Below are positions 14,720 through 24,259 of a stretch of 64,000 bases of DNA, piece by piece. The translations under genes and the position numbers were made by a program. Source of the DNA: Mycobacterium sp. Z3061. GTDB lineage: Bacteria; Actinomycetota; Actinomycetes; Mycobacteriales; Mycobacteriaceae. The notes below the pieces were generated by a model that was not told where the DNA came from, did not search any database, and worked only from the letters and a program-made list of their open reading frames with translations. The stretch covers positions 930,001 to 994,000 of the forward strand of contig NZ_CP134062.1 of assembly GCF_031583025.1 (NCBI RefSeq). Direction: 5' to 3'. The number at the start of each line of letters is the position of its first letter. The stretch's first letter is position 1.

Positions 14720-15349
14720 GTGCAGGGCGACGGCGACGGGTGGGTGATCTCCGGGCGCGGCGCCCATTACTGGGGAAGGTACGGCGCGGCCGGCCTGTTG
14801 CTGCGGGCTCCGTTGCCGGACGGGACGCCTGCGGTACTGCTGCAGCACCGTGCGGTGTGGAGCCATCAGGGCGGTACCTGGGGTCTGCCGGGCGGCGCCC
14901 GTGACAGTCACGAGACTCCGGAGCAGACCGCGGTGCGCGAAGCCCAGGAGGAAGCGGGTCTGGTCTCCGAGCGACTGACGGTGCGGGCGACGGTCGTCAC
15001 GGCGGAAGTCGCCGGCAATGGCGGGACGCTGTGGAGCTACACGACCGTGGTCGCCGACGCCGGTGAGCTGCTGCAAACCGTGCCCAACCGGGAGAGCGCC
15101 GAGTTGCGCTGGGTGGGTGAGGACGAGGTGGCCGGGTTGCCGCTGCATCCGGGCTTCGCCGCCAGCTGGGACCGGCTACGCACCGCGCCGGCCACCGTGC
15201 CGCTGGATCACGGCGACGAGTTGCGGCACGATCTGCCACGCACCGTGGAGATCGACTCGGAGTTCTTCTGGTGCACACCGGGAGGCGCGGACCTGGCGCA
15301 TTCGCCGCTGAGCCGGCGGATCAGCGCGCTGCTGCAAGCGCCGCGCTGA
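14720..15349 (+). CDS. mutT3: NUDIX hydrolase MutT3
   Basis: A 209-residue NUDIX pyrophosphatase. The NUDIX box is complete, running from [20 protein letters not shown] to EEAG, preceded by [12 protein letters not shown]. tuberculosis MutT3 has been reported to act on 8-oxo-dGDP-type and related nucleotides, so a sanitising role is likely. The GTG at 14720 has no Shine-Dalgarno, but TATCCT ends 6 nt before it, which suggests a leaderless transcript; a TTG at 14699 would add 7 residues. Its last 29 nt overlap the convergent thiE gene. Confidence 0.88.
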   Translation: MQGDGDGWVISGRGAHYWGRYGAAGLLLRAPLPDGTPAVLLQHRAVWSHQGGTWGLPGGARDSHETPEQTAVREAQEEAGLVSERLTVRATVVTAEVAGNGGTLWSYTTVVADAGELLQTVPNRESAELRWVGEDEVAGLPLHPGFAASWDRLRTAPATVPLDHGDELRHDLPRTVEIDSEFFWCTPGGADLAHSPLSRRISALLQAPR

Positions 15350-15992
15350 GTTCGGCGGCCGCTGCCCGTGGATCGGCGGCGGCGGTGACGGCCCGCACCA
15401 CGACGATGCGGCGAGCGCCGGCCGCGAGCACTTCCGGCAGCCGTTGCAGGTCGATGCCGCCGATGGCGAACCACGGCTTGCCGGTTTCCAGGGCCGCGGC
15501 GGTGCGGACCAGGTCCAGGCCCGGCGCCGGACGGCCCGGCTTGGTGGGCGTGGGCCAACAGGGGCCGACGCAGAAATAATCGACATCGGAAGCGGCCGCG
15601 GCCGCCGCCTCGCCGACATCGTGGCTGGACCGGCCGATCAAGGTGGTGGGTCCGACGATGTCCCGCGCGACGTCCAGCGGCAGGTCGCGCTGACCGAGGT
15701 GCAGGACGTCGGCTCCGGCAGCGCGGGCGACGTCGGCGCGGTCGTTGACCGCGAACAGCGCCCCGTGCCGGCGGGCCGCGTCGGCCAGGATCTCGCAGGC
15801 GGCCAGCTCGTCGAGCGCCTCCAGTGGGCCGAACTGCCGCTCGCCGGGCGAACCCTTGTCGCGCAGCTGGATGATGTCGACTCCGCCGGCCAGCGCGGCG
15901 TCGGCGAACTCGGCCAGGTCGCCGCGCTCGCGGCGCGCATCGGTGCACAGGTACAGCCGTGTCTGGGCGAGCCGGGAAAGGGGGTCCTGCAC
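15321..15992 (-). CDS. thiE: Thiamine-phosphate synthase
   Basis: A 223-residue TIM-barrel enzyme joining HMP pyrophosphate to the thiazole phosphate to form thiamine phosphate. Diagnostic blocks are [77 protein letters not shown] and [20 protein letters not shown]. It starts with GTG at 15992, and TAACGT lies 6 nt before the start on its strand, a leaderless pattern. Unlike thiO-thiS-thiG next door, no TPP aptamer precedes it. It is divergent from that operon. Confidence 0.96.
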   Translation of the reverse strand: MQDPLSRLAQTRLYLCTDARRERGDLAEFADAALAGGVDIIQLRDKGSPGERQFGPLEALDELAACEILADAARRHGALFAVNDRADVARAAGADVLHLGQRDLPLDVARDIVGPTTLIGRSSHDVGEAAAAAASDVDYFCVGPCWPTPTKPGRPAPGLDLVRTAAALETGKPWFAIGGIDLQRLPEVLAAGARRIVVVRAVTAAADPRAAAAELSAALAAAR

Positions 15993-15998
15993 ACCGCG

Positions 15999-16016
15999 AC
16001 GTTAGCGCGCTAGCGT
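15999..16016. promoter_or_regulatory. Divergent thiE / thiO promoter core
   Basis: The 10-bp palindrome TAGCGCGCTA (16003-16012) is overlapped on the minus strand by TAACGT, 6 nt from the thiE GTG, and on the plus strand by TAGCGT (16011-16016), which would start a transcript near 16023, just before the TPP aptamer. The two -10 elements are back to back, so the two thiamine transcription units probably compete for polymerase. Confidence 0.5.
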
Positions 16017-16029
16017 GGAGGCTGAAGAA

Positions 16030-16136
16030 CACACGGGAGTCCCGGGCCACCAGCGGGGCTGAGAGTGGGCACTGCCAGCAACTTGGACCTGTCCTTACCG
16101 TCACACCTGATCCGGGTCATGCCGGCGAAGGGAGCA
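16030..16136 (+). ncRNA. TPP riboswitch upstream of thiO-thiS-thiG
   Basis: A THI-box aptamer: the GGGGCTGAGAGTGGG segment at about 16055-16069 is the conserved CUGAGA internal loop, and ACCTGATCCGGGTCATGCCG followed by GCGAAGGGA is the conserved 3' half. The 3' GGGAG also serves as the Shine-Dalgarno for the thiO ATG at 16141, so TPP binding would hide it and block translation. No terminator hairpin is apparent before the gene. Confidence 0.95.
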
Positions 16137-16140
16137 CAGG

Positions 16141-17141
16141 ATGTCGGGTTCGGTCGCCGTGATCGGTGGCGGCGTCATCGGGCTGTCGGTGGCGCGCCGC
16201 GCGGCGCAGGCCGGGTTGTCGGTGACGGTGCACCGCACTCAGGACCGGGGAGCCTCGTGGGTCGCCGGCGGCATGCTCGCTCCGCACAGCGAAGGCTGGC
16301 CTGGTGAGGAACGCTTGCTGCGGCTGGGTCTGGAGTCGCTGCGGCTGTGGCGCGAGGGGTTCCTGGACGGGCTGGACCCGGCGGTCGTGACCGCACGCGA
16401 GTCGCTGGTGGTGGCCGTCGACCGGGCCGATGTCGCCGACCTGCGCACCGTCGCCGACTGGTTGTCCCAGCAGGGCCACCCGGTGGTTTGGGAGTCGAAC
16501 GCCCGCGACGTCGAACCGCTACTGGCACAAGGCATCCGGCACGGTTTCCGGGCGCCCACCGAGCTGGCGGTGGACAACCGCGGCGTCGTCGACGCGCTGG
16601 CCCGGGACTGTGAGCGGCTCGGCGTGCGCTGGGCGGCGCCGGTCACCGATCTCAGCGCCGCCGACGGTGACACGGCGGTGATTGCGAACGGGATCGACGC
16701 GCCCGCGTTGTGGCCCGGCCTGCCGGTGCGGCCGGTGAAGGGCGAGGTACTGCGGCTGCGCTGGCGCAAAGGCTGTATGCCGTTGCTGGGCAGGGTGGTT
16801 CGGGCCCGCGTGCACGGACGCCAGGTGTATCTGGTGCCGCGGGCCGACGGGGTGGTGGTGGGAGCCACCCAGTACGAGCACGGCAGGGATACCGCGCCGG
16901 TGGTGTCGGGGATACGTGACCTGCTCGAGGATGCGTGTGCGGTGATGCCGGCGCTCGGGGAGTACGAATTCGCCGAATGTGCCGCTGGCCTGCGCCCGAT
17001 GACGCCCGATAACCTGCCCATTGTGCGACGACTCGACGAGCGGACCGTGGTGGCCGCCGGTCACGGCCGGTCGGGCTTTCTGCTGGCGCCCTGGACCGCC
17101 GAAAGGGTTGTCTCAGAACTCGTTCCGGTGGGAGCCCAGTC

Positions 17142-17145
<4 letters not shown>
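16141..17145 (+). CDS. thiO: Glycine oxidase ThiO
   Basis: A 334-residue FAD-dependent amine oxidase that turns glycine into dehydroglycine (iminoacetate), a precursor of the thiazole ring of thiamine. The N-terminal Rossmann motif VAVIGGGVIGLSVARRAAQAG binds FAD. ASWVAGGMLAPHSEGW is the conserved block after it, and the C-terminal GLRPMTPDNLPIVRR plus VAAGHGRSGFLLAPWTAE are typical of the DAO family. It is the first gene after the riboswitch and overlaps thiS by ATGA. Confidence 0.95.
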
Positions 17146-18845
<1,700 letters not shown>

Positions 18846-18851
18846 CGGGGC

Positions 18852-19370
18852 TCAGCCGTTGGTGCGCCACCACTGGTACAGCGAGGAGGTGTCGCCACCG
18901 GATGCCCGGACGAAAGCCAGCACATTCTTGGCGTCGACGGTCCAGATGACCTCGGCCTTGCCGTCATCGGTCCCGCAGGCCACCTGTCCGGCGGAGTCGG
19001 TGGAGCTGCCCTGGTGCCAGACGGTCGGTGACTTGGCGTCCCCGCAGTTTGTAAGCTGGTCGCTACCAATGAGTTTGGTGAACGCGCTGGCCAGGTCCGC
19101 GCTGTTGGGGAACTGGAAGTACTTCGCCGAGGCCGGTCCGCTGCTGTCGGCGTTCTGGCCGCAGGCCAGTACCGCCTGCACCGTCGGGAAAGCGGACTGC
19201 ACCTCGGAAACCGCCTGTGAGCCGCAGTTGCTCGAGGAGTAACCCTTCGACAGCGAGCCGGCGAACGCGTCGGTGGGGTCTGCGGATGCGGTAGCCACGC
19301 CGGCGCAGGCGAAGCCACCGACGAGCGCCGCGGTCGTGATGCCACGCACCGCGTTCCTGAGGTAGGTCAT
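18852..19370 (-). CDS. Secreted 4-Cys protein, copy 1
   Basis: A 172-residue protein with a clear Sec signal peptide (MTYLRNAVRGITTAALVGGF, cut near ATASA). The mature part carries four cysteines in SKGYSSSNC, VLACGQNADS, LTNCGDA and GQVACGTDDG, and ends in SLYQWWRTNG. A GGAG lies 8 nt before the ATG. I do not recognise a named domain; similar segments occur, I believe, in other mycobacterial exported proteins and on the extracellular side of some kinases. It is a close paralogue of the next gene upstream, with the same cysteine spacing, and the two are probably co-transcribed. Confidence 0.8.
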   Translation of the reverse strand: MTYLRNAVRGITTAALVGGFACAGVATASADPTDAFAGSLSKGYSSSNCGSQAVSEVQSAFPTVQAVLACGQNADSSGPASAKYFQFPNSADLASAFTKLIGSDQLTNCGDAKSPTVWHQGSSTDSAGQVACGTDDGKAEVIWTVDAKNVLAFVRASGGDTSSLYQWWRTNG

Positions 19371-19450
19371 TTTCAGCTCCTTAGTTGTTTGGTTGTTGGT
19401 TGTGGGAAGTGCTCCGCAGGCACACTGGAAGTCCCTGCGGCCGAACAAAA

Positions 19451-19954
19451 TCAGCCGTTCGTGCGCCACCATTGGTAGAGCGCCTGGACGTCGGTGGTGG
19501 ATCCGCGGATGTAGCTCAGCACATTCTTGGCCTCGGTGGTCCAGATGACCTCCGCGGCACCCTGGTAGGTACCGCAGGCGACCTGTCCCGCGGTGGCACC
19601 GGCACTGCCGGTGTGCCACGTGGTCGGCGACTGGCCGCTGTCGCCGCATGCGGTGAGGCTCTCATCCTTGATGCTGGCGGTGAATCCGCCGTTGAGGTCG
19701 CCGGTGTTGTTGTACAGCAGATAGGTCGCTTTGACGGGTCCGTTCGCGTCCGCGTTCTGTCCGCAGTTGATCGCGGCCGCCACTCCCGCGGGAGGCTCTT
19801 TGGGGGTGCAGTTGCTCGACGAGTAGCCCTTGGACAGCGAAGCGGCGAGCGTGTCATTGGGGTCGGCGTTCGCCGTGGCGGTGCCCAGGTGGGCAAAGCC
19901 ACCCATGAGCGCTACCGCGGTGGCGGCTCGCAGCACCGTGTTGAGATGGGACAA
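19451..19954 (-). CDS. Secreted 4-Cys protein, copy 2
   Basis: A 167-residue paralogue of the adjacent gene, sharing LSKGYSSSNC, CGQNAD.GPVKA, GQVACGT, AEVIWT.AKNVL and the C-terminal LYQWWRTNG. Signal peptide LNTVLRAATAVALMGGFAHL, cut near TANA. The start is probably the TTG at 19954, because AAGGAG lies 9 nt before it and it gives a signal peptide the same length as the other copy; an upstream ATG at 19984 is possible. The duplicate pair is 80 bp apart. Function unknown. Confidence 0.75.
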   Translation of the reverse strand: MSHLNTVLRAATAVALMGGFAHLGTATANADPNDTLAASLSKGYSSSNCTPKEPPAGVAAAINCGQNADANGPVKATYLLYNNTGDLNGGFTASIKDESLTACGDSGQSPTTWHTGSAGATAGQVACGTYQGAAEVIWTTEAKNVLSYIRGSTTDVQALYQWWRTNG

Positions 19955-20326
19955 CTCGTGGCTCCTTAATCGGCGGACCGACATATGCGGCTGCGTTGAT
20001 ATCGGTGAGTGTATTTCTCAAACTCCCCGTAGAACAGGGCTTTCATCCCAATAGGCATCGTAGGGCTACGCCGGAGCGGTCCAACACATTCCGCTGGCAA
20101 CTGTCTGTCTGGGCATCGATCGCAGCACCGTGGTGCACCGAAACGCGTTGTGTATCAATGTATTTAGCGGTTGGCCGGGGTACCCGTCAGGTGTGGGCGC
20201 CAACATCGCCACGTGAGCGGTGGAGGTGCCCGGCAAGCAATTTCAGATTGGTGATGCCGTCGAGACTGCTCTCCGGTATGGTAAGCCTCGCTTCACGCCA
20301 GCTAACTCTTTCGATCTGGAGAATCC
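19955..20326. other. Non-coding gap with divergent promoters
   Basis: No convincing gene is seen in this 372-bp stretch between the second 4-Cys gene and the CD225 gene. It should contain the promoters for both. A TATGGT hexamer at about 20277 lies 45 nt before the CD225 start, and GGAG lies just before its ATG. No strong hairpin or repeat was recognised. Confidence 0.5.
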
Positions 20327-20668
20327 ATGACTCAACCACCCCCTCCCGGTTACCCGCCGCAGCAGCCGCCGGCAGGTCAGCAGCCGGACAACTATCTGGT
20401 CTGGTCGATCCTGGCGACGCTGTTCTGCTGTCTTCCGCTCGGGATCGTGGCGATCGTCAAGTCCACGCAGGTCAGTGGTTTGTGGGCGCAGGGCCAGTAC
20501 GCCGAGGCGCAGGCTGCTGCCGACAGTGCCAAGAAATTCGTGAAGTATTCCGTCATCGCCGGCGTGGTCGGCGCCGTCATCTACGGCGTCATCATCGCGC
20601 TGGGTGCGATGAACACCGACACCAGCTCGGCGGCGATGATGATGGTCGATGCCCTGAGCCTGGGCTGA
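20327..20668 (+). CDS. CD225/dispanin-family membrane protein
   Basis: A 113-residue protein: a proline/glutamine-rich cytoplasmic N-terminus (MTQPPPPGYPPQQPP), then LVWSILATLFCCLPLGIVAI, a re-entrant or membrane helix with the double cysteine typical of CD225 domains. The conserved loop IVKSTQVSGLWAQGQYAEA follows, and a second transmembrane helix YSVIAGVVGAVIYGVIIALG. The family includes animal IFITM proteins; bacterial members are uncharacterised. GGAG lies 8 nt before the ATG. It is followed 4 nt later by a DUF2752 gene, a pairing common in actinobacteria. Confidence 0.88.
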   Translation: MTQPPPPGYPPQQPPAGQQPDNYLVWSILATLFCCLPLGIVAIVKSTQVSGLWAQGQYAEAQAAADSAKKFVKYSVIAGVVGAVIYGVIIALGAMNTDTSSAAMMMVDALSLG

Positions 20669-20672
20669 TCCG

Positions 20673-21110
20673 ATGGTGACCCGCCAAGGGTCGGTGCCCA
20701 CGAAACTGGGTGCGCGATTGAGCGCCCCAGTGTTCGTGGCCGCAGCTTCTGCTGTGGCGTGTACCGGCATTTGGCTGGGTGACCCGACTACCCCGAACGG
20801 CCCGTTGCCGACCTGCCCCACCAAAGCATTACTGGGTATCGACTGTCCCGGCTGCGGCAGCATGCGAATGCTGTACAGCCTGATGCACGGTGACCTGTTG
20901 GCGGCCGCCAGATTTAACGCGCTCGGTCTGGTGGCAGTCGGGCTCCTGGTCTGGGCCTACCTGGCCTGGACGTATGGCCGGGTGACCGGCCGGCGGGTCC
21001 GGGGCTGGCAGCACAATCGCTGGGCCGCCATGGTGACTCTGTCACTGGTGGTGGTCTGGTTTGTGGTGCGAAATCTGCCCTTTGCTCCGTTCAGCGCGTT
21101 GTACGTCTGA
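20673..21110 (+). CDS. DUF2752 membrane protein
   Basis: A 145-residue protein with three likely membrane helices (FVAAASAVACTGIWLG, LGLVAVGLLVWAYLAWTYG, AAMVTLSLVVVWFVVRNLPF). The DUF2752 signature LLGIDCPGCGSMRMLYSLMHGD includes the CPGCG motif. The reading frame starts 4 nt after the CD225 stop, so the two are an operon. Function is unknown; the paired cysteines could be redox-active or metal-binding, which is only an inference. Confidence 0.87.
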   Translation: MVTRQGSVPTKLGARLSAPVFVAAASAVACTGIWLGDPTTPNGPLPTCPTKALLGIDCPGCGSMRMLYSLMHGDLLAAARFNALGLVAVGLLVWAYLAWTYGRVTGRRVRGWQHNRWAAMVTLSLVVVWFVVRNLPFAPFSALYV

Positions 21111-21146
21111 GATTGCCGCCTTCGCATCTGGTCTAACGTGGGCGCA

Positions 21147-22649
21147 ATGGTGCACAAATTGAAGATGGTTCCGGTGGTGCTGGCTCTCAGCGCGATCGTC
21201 GCTTCCCTGGGGGTGGGCTGCGGGCGCGGGGCAAACCAGGCCGGGTCCAGTGGCGGCGGCCAGGCGGCGGGCGAGTTCGCGAACACGATCCGCAGCAAGG
21301 TCACCACCGACGCGATGATGGCGCACCTGACCAAGCTGCAGGACATCGCCAACTCCAACAACGGCACGCGCGCCGTGGGTACTCCCGGCTACGAAGCCAG
21401 CGTCGACTATGTCGTCGAGACGTTGCGTAAGAGCGGTTTTGACGTGCAGACTCCCGAGTTCTCGGCCCGGGTGTTCCACTCCGAGAAGGGTTCGGTGTCA
21501 GCCGGCGACCTGACCGCGGATGCCCGCGCACTCGAATACAGCCTGCCCACCCCGGCCGAGGGAACGACCGGACCGCTGCTGTTCGCACCCAGCGGCGAGA
21601 ACCCCGGTTGCTCGCCCGGCGACTACGACAAACTGCCTGCCAAAGGCGCGGTCGCCGTGGTGGATCGCGGCGGCTGCCAGTTCGCCCAGAAGGAAGACGC
21701 GGCCGCCCAGCGGGGCGCGGCGGCCCTGATCGTCATCGACAACGTCGACGAGCAAGCGATGGGTGGCACCCTCGGAGCAAACACCGACGTGAAGATTCCG
21801 GTGGTCAGTGTCACCAGATCGGTCGGGTTCCAGTTGCGCTCCAAATCCGGCCCGGTGACCATCAAACTCAACGCCAACACCCAGAGTTTCAAGGCCCGCA
21901 ACGTCATCGCGCAGACCAAGACCGGATCGCCGACCGACGTGGTGATGGCCGGTGCGCATCTGGACAGCGTGCCCGAAGGCCCCGGCATCAACGACAACGG
22001 TTCCGGAGTGGCGGCGATCCTGGAATCCGCTGTGCAACTCGGGAATTCACCACAGGTGCACAACGCGGTGCGGTTCGCTTTCTGGGGCGCCGAGGAGCTC
22101 GGCCTGATCGGTTCGCGCAACTACGTCGAATCGCTGGACGCCGAGGGCCTCAAGAACATCGCGCTGTATCTGAACTTCGACATGCTGGCATCGCCGAATC
22201 CCGGTTACTTCACCTACGACGGTGACCAGTCGCTGCCGATGGACGCGCGTGGCCAGCCGGTGGTGCCCGAGGGGTCGGCCGGCATCGAGCGGACTCTGGT
22301 CGCCTACCTGAAGCAGGCCGGAAAGACCGCCCAGGACACCTCTTTCGACGGTCGCTCCGACTACGACGGATTCACGCTGGCGGGCATCCCGTCGGGTGGG
22401 CTGTTCTCCGGCGCCGAGGTCAAGATGTCGCAGGACCAGGCCAAGCTGTGGGGCGGCAAGGCAGACGAGCCGTTCGACCCCAACTATCACCAGAAGGGCG
22501 ACAATCTGGAGCAAATCGACCGGACCTCGCTGGGCATCCAGGGCGGCGGTGTCGCCTACGCGGTAGCGCTCTACGCCCAGGATCTCGGCGGGCGCAACGG
22601 TGTTCCGGTGATGGAGGACCGCGTCCGGCACGTGCTCGCCAAGCCATGA
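21147..22649 (+). CDS. lpqL: Lipoprotein aminopeptidase LpqL (M28)
   Basis: A 500-residue exported lipoprotein (lipobox near LGVGC) with an inserted PA domain (about 130-230) and an M28 catalytic domain. All six M28 active-site positions are present: H271 (AGAHLDS), D283 (GINDNGSG), general base E316 and ligand E317 (WGAEELG), D345 (NFDML) and H448 (NYHQKGD). It should remove N-terminal residues from peptides at the cell surface. The ATG at 21147 matches the M. tuberculosis N-terminus; TAACGT lies 7 nt before it, suggesting a leaderless mRNA. It overlaps its degenerate paralogue by ATGA. Confidence 0.94.
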   Translation: MVHKLKMVPVVLALSAIVASLGVGCGRGANQAGSSGGGQAAGEFANTIRSKVTTDAMMAHLTKLQDIANSNNGTRAVGTPGYEASVDYVVETLRKSGFDVQTPEFSARVFHSEKGSVSAGDLTADARALEYSLPTPAEGTTGPLLFAPSGENPGCSPGDYDKLPAKGAVAVVDRGGCQFAQKEDAAAQRGAAALIVIDNVDEQAMGGTLGANTDVKIPVVSVTRSVGFQLRSKSGPVTIKLNANTQSFKARNVIAQTKTGSPTDVVMAGAHLDSVPEGPGINDNGSGVAAILESAVQLGNSPQVHNAVRFAFWGAEELGLIGSRNYVESLDAEGLKNIALYLNFDMLASPNPGYFTYDGDQSLPMDARGQPVVPEGSAGIERTLVAYLKQAGKTAQDTSFDGRSDYDGFTLAGIPSGGLFSGAEVKMSQDQAKLWGGKADEPFDPNYHQKGDNLEQIDRTSLGIQGGGVAYAVALYAQDLGGRNGVPVMEDRVRHVLAKP

Positions 22650-24118
22650 CGCGGCCGCTCGCCGTATTGCTGCTGACGCTGCTGATCGCGGCCTGCGCGG
22701 CGACCCACCCGCCCGCCCGGCAGCCGTCCGCCGCACCCGACCCGGGCCATTCGCTGGCCGCGAAGGTGACCGCGGACGGTATGTTCGTGCACCTGCGCGC
22801 GCTGCAGGAGATCGCCAACGCCAACAAGGGCAATCGGACGACCGGCACCCCGGGTTATGACGCCAGTGTCGACTACGTGGTGAAAGCCTTGCGCGGCAAG
22901 GGGTTCGACGTTTCGACGCCGCAGTTCGAGCGGATGCGGAACGTGTCCGAGGGCAAGCCCACCCTGACGGTCGGTGGCCGTAGCTTCCCGGTGGACCAGG
23001 CTTCGCTGCTGGTGCGAACGCCGCCCGGTGGCTTGACCGGCCAGGTGATACGGCCCGCCCAAGCCGCCGGCTGCGCCGCGGGAGACTATCCGGCCGCGGT
23101 GGCCAGAGGGGCGATCGCCGTCGTCGACGACAGTCGCTGCTCGGTGGTCGACAAACAGAACGCCGCGGTCGGCAGGGGCGCCGCGGCGGTGATCGTGATC
23201 AGCCAGCCCAGCGGTCAGGGCGCGCCGCCGACCCTGTTCAACCCCGGCTACTACAACCAGCTGACGGTGCCGGTCGCGGTGGTGGGGGCCAATGGAGCGG
23301 CCGCGCTGAAGGGGGCCACCGCGTCGGTGCGGCTGGTGCTGGACGCCGAGAACGTCAAGGTCAGCTCGCGAAACGTGGTGGCGCAGACGAAAACCGGGTC
23401 GGGCAGTGAAGTGGTGATGGTCGGCACCCATCTGGACAGCCCGGCTGACAGCCCGGGTATCAACAATGCGGGCTCCGGAGTCGCGGCGGTGCTCGAGACC
23501 GCTCTGCAGCTGGGTCCGCTGCCGCCGGTGTCCAACGCGGTCCGCTTCGCCTTCTGGGGCGCCGCGGAGAACGGGCTCGACGGCTCCATGGACTACGTGT
23601 TCGGTCTGGACAACAACGCGCTCAACGACATCGCCCTCTACCTCAACTTCGACATGCTCGGATCCCCCAACCCGGGCTTCTTCACCGACGACGGGGACCA
23701 GTCCGGCCCGGCCGGACCAGGCGTGGCGGCATCGGACATTCCGGAGGGGTCGGCCGGCATCGAGCGCACCCTGGCCGGCTATCTGAACCTGGCCGGCAAG
23801 CGGCCGGCCGACATGCCGTTGAACACCCGGACCGACTACCACCCGTTCCTGGTCGCCGGCGTGCCGGTGGGCGGCATGAACACCGGCGCGTCCCAGACGA
23901 AAACGACTGTGCAGGCCCGGCTCTGGGGTGGACAACCAGGAGCCGCCTTCGATCCGAACTATCAGGGCGCCCGCGACACCGTCGATGCGGTCAACCGCGA
24001 CGCGCTGGCGGTGATGGGGTCCGGGGTCGCGTTCGCGGTAGGCACCTACGCGGAGTCGATCGGCGGCGTCAACGGCGTCACACCGCACGACAAACGCCAT
24101 CGGACACGGGTTTCCTGA
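22646..24118 (+). CDS. LpqL-like lipoprotein with degenerate M28 active site
   Basis: A 490-residue lipoprotein (leader MTRPLAVLLLTLLIAACAAT, lipobox LIAAC) collinear with LpqL, including the PA domain and the GTPGYDASVDYVVKAL start. Compared with LpqL, three of six M28 positions are changed: the bridging Asp is Asn (N274, GINNAGSG), the general base Glu is Ala (A307, WGAAENG) and the last His ligand is Gln (Q440, NYQGARD). H262, E308 and D336 remain. Hydrolysis is therefore unlikely. It is a tandem duplicate, translationally coupled to lpqL. It may bind peptides or partner LpqL; this is inference. Confidence 0.9.
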   Translation: MTRPLAVLLLTLLIAACAATHPPARQPSAAPDPGHSLAAKVTADGMFVHLRALQEIANANKGNRTTGTPGYDASVDYVVKALRGKGFDVSTPQFERMRNVSEGKPTLTVGGRSFPVDQASLLVRTPPGGLTGQVIRPAQAAGCAAGDYPAAVARGAIAVVDDSRCSVVDKQNAAVGRGAAAVIVISQPSGQGAPPTLFNPGYYNQLTVPVAVVGANGAAALKGATASVRLVLDAENVKVSSRNVVAQTKTGSGSEVVMVGTHLDSPADSPGINNAGSGVAAVLETALQLGPLPPVSNAVRFAFWGAAENGLDGSMDYVFGLDNNALNDIALYLNFDMLGSPNPGFFTDDGDQSGPAGPGVAASDIPEGSAGIERTLAGYLNLAGKRPADMPLNTRTDYHPFLVAGVPVGGMNTGASQTKTTVQARLWGGQPGAAFDPNYQGARDTVDAVNRDALAVMGSGVAFAVGTYAESIGGVNGVTPHDKRHRTRVS

Positions 24119-24259
24119 GAACGGCACCCTGATTGGGCAGCAACCGTTTTCGCCCCGCGCAGCCGCCTGGCCGCACCCGCTGCACAAAGTGCTCATTATG
24201 GGGTGTGACCCATTTAGAATGAGTTTCCTTTGGTGCAGGCTCGGGACGGGGTTGATCGA

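Noticed and set aside
19985..20326. Possible small RNA or gene in the gap before the CD225 gene
   Set aside because: No hairpin, promoter-terminator pair or convincing frame was found.
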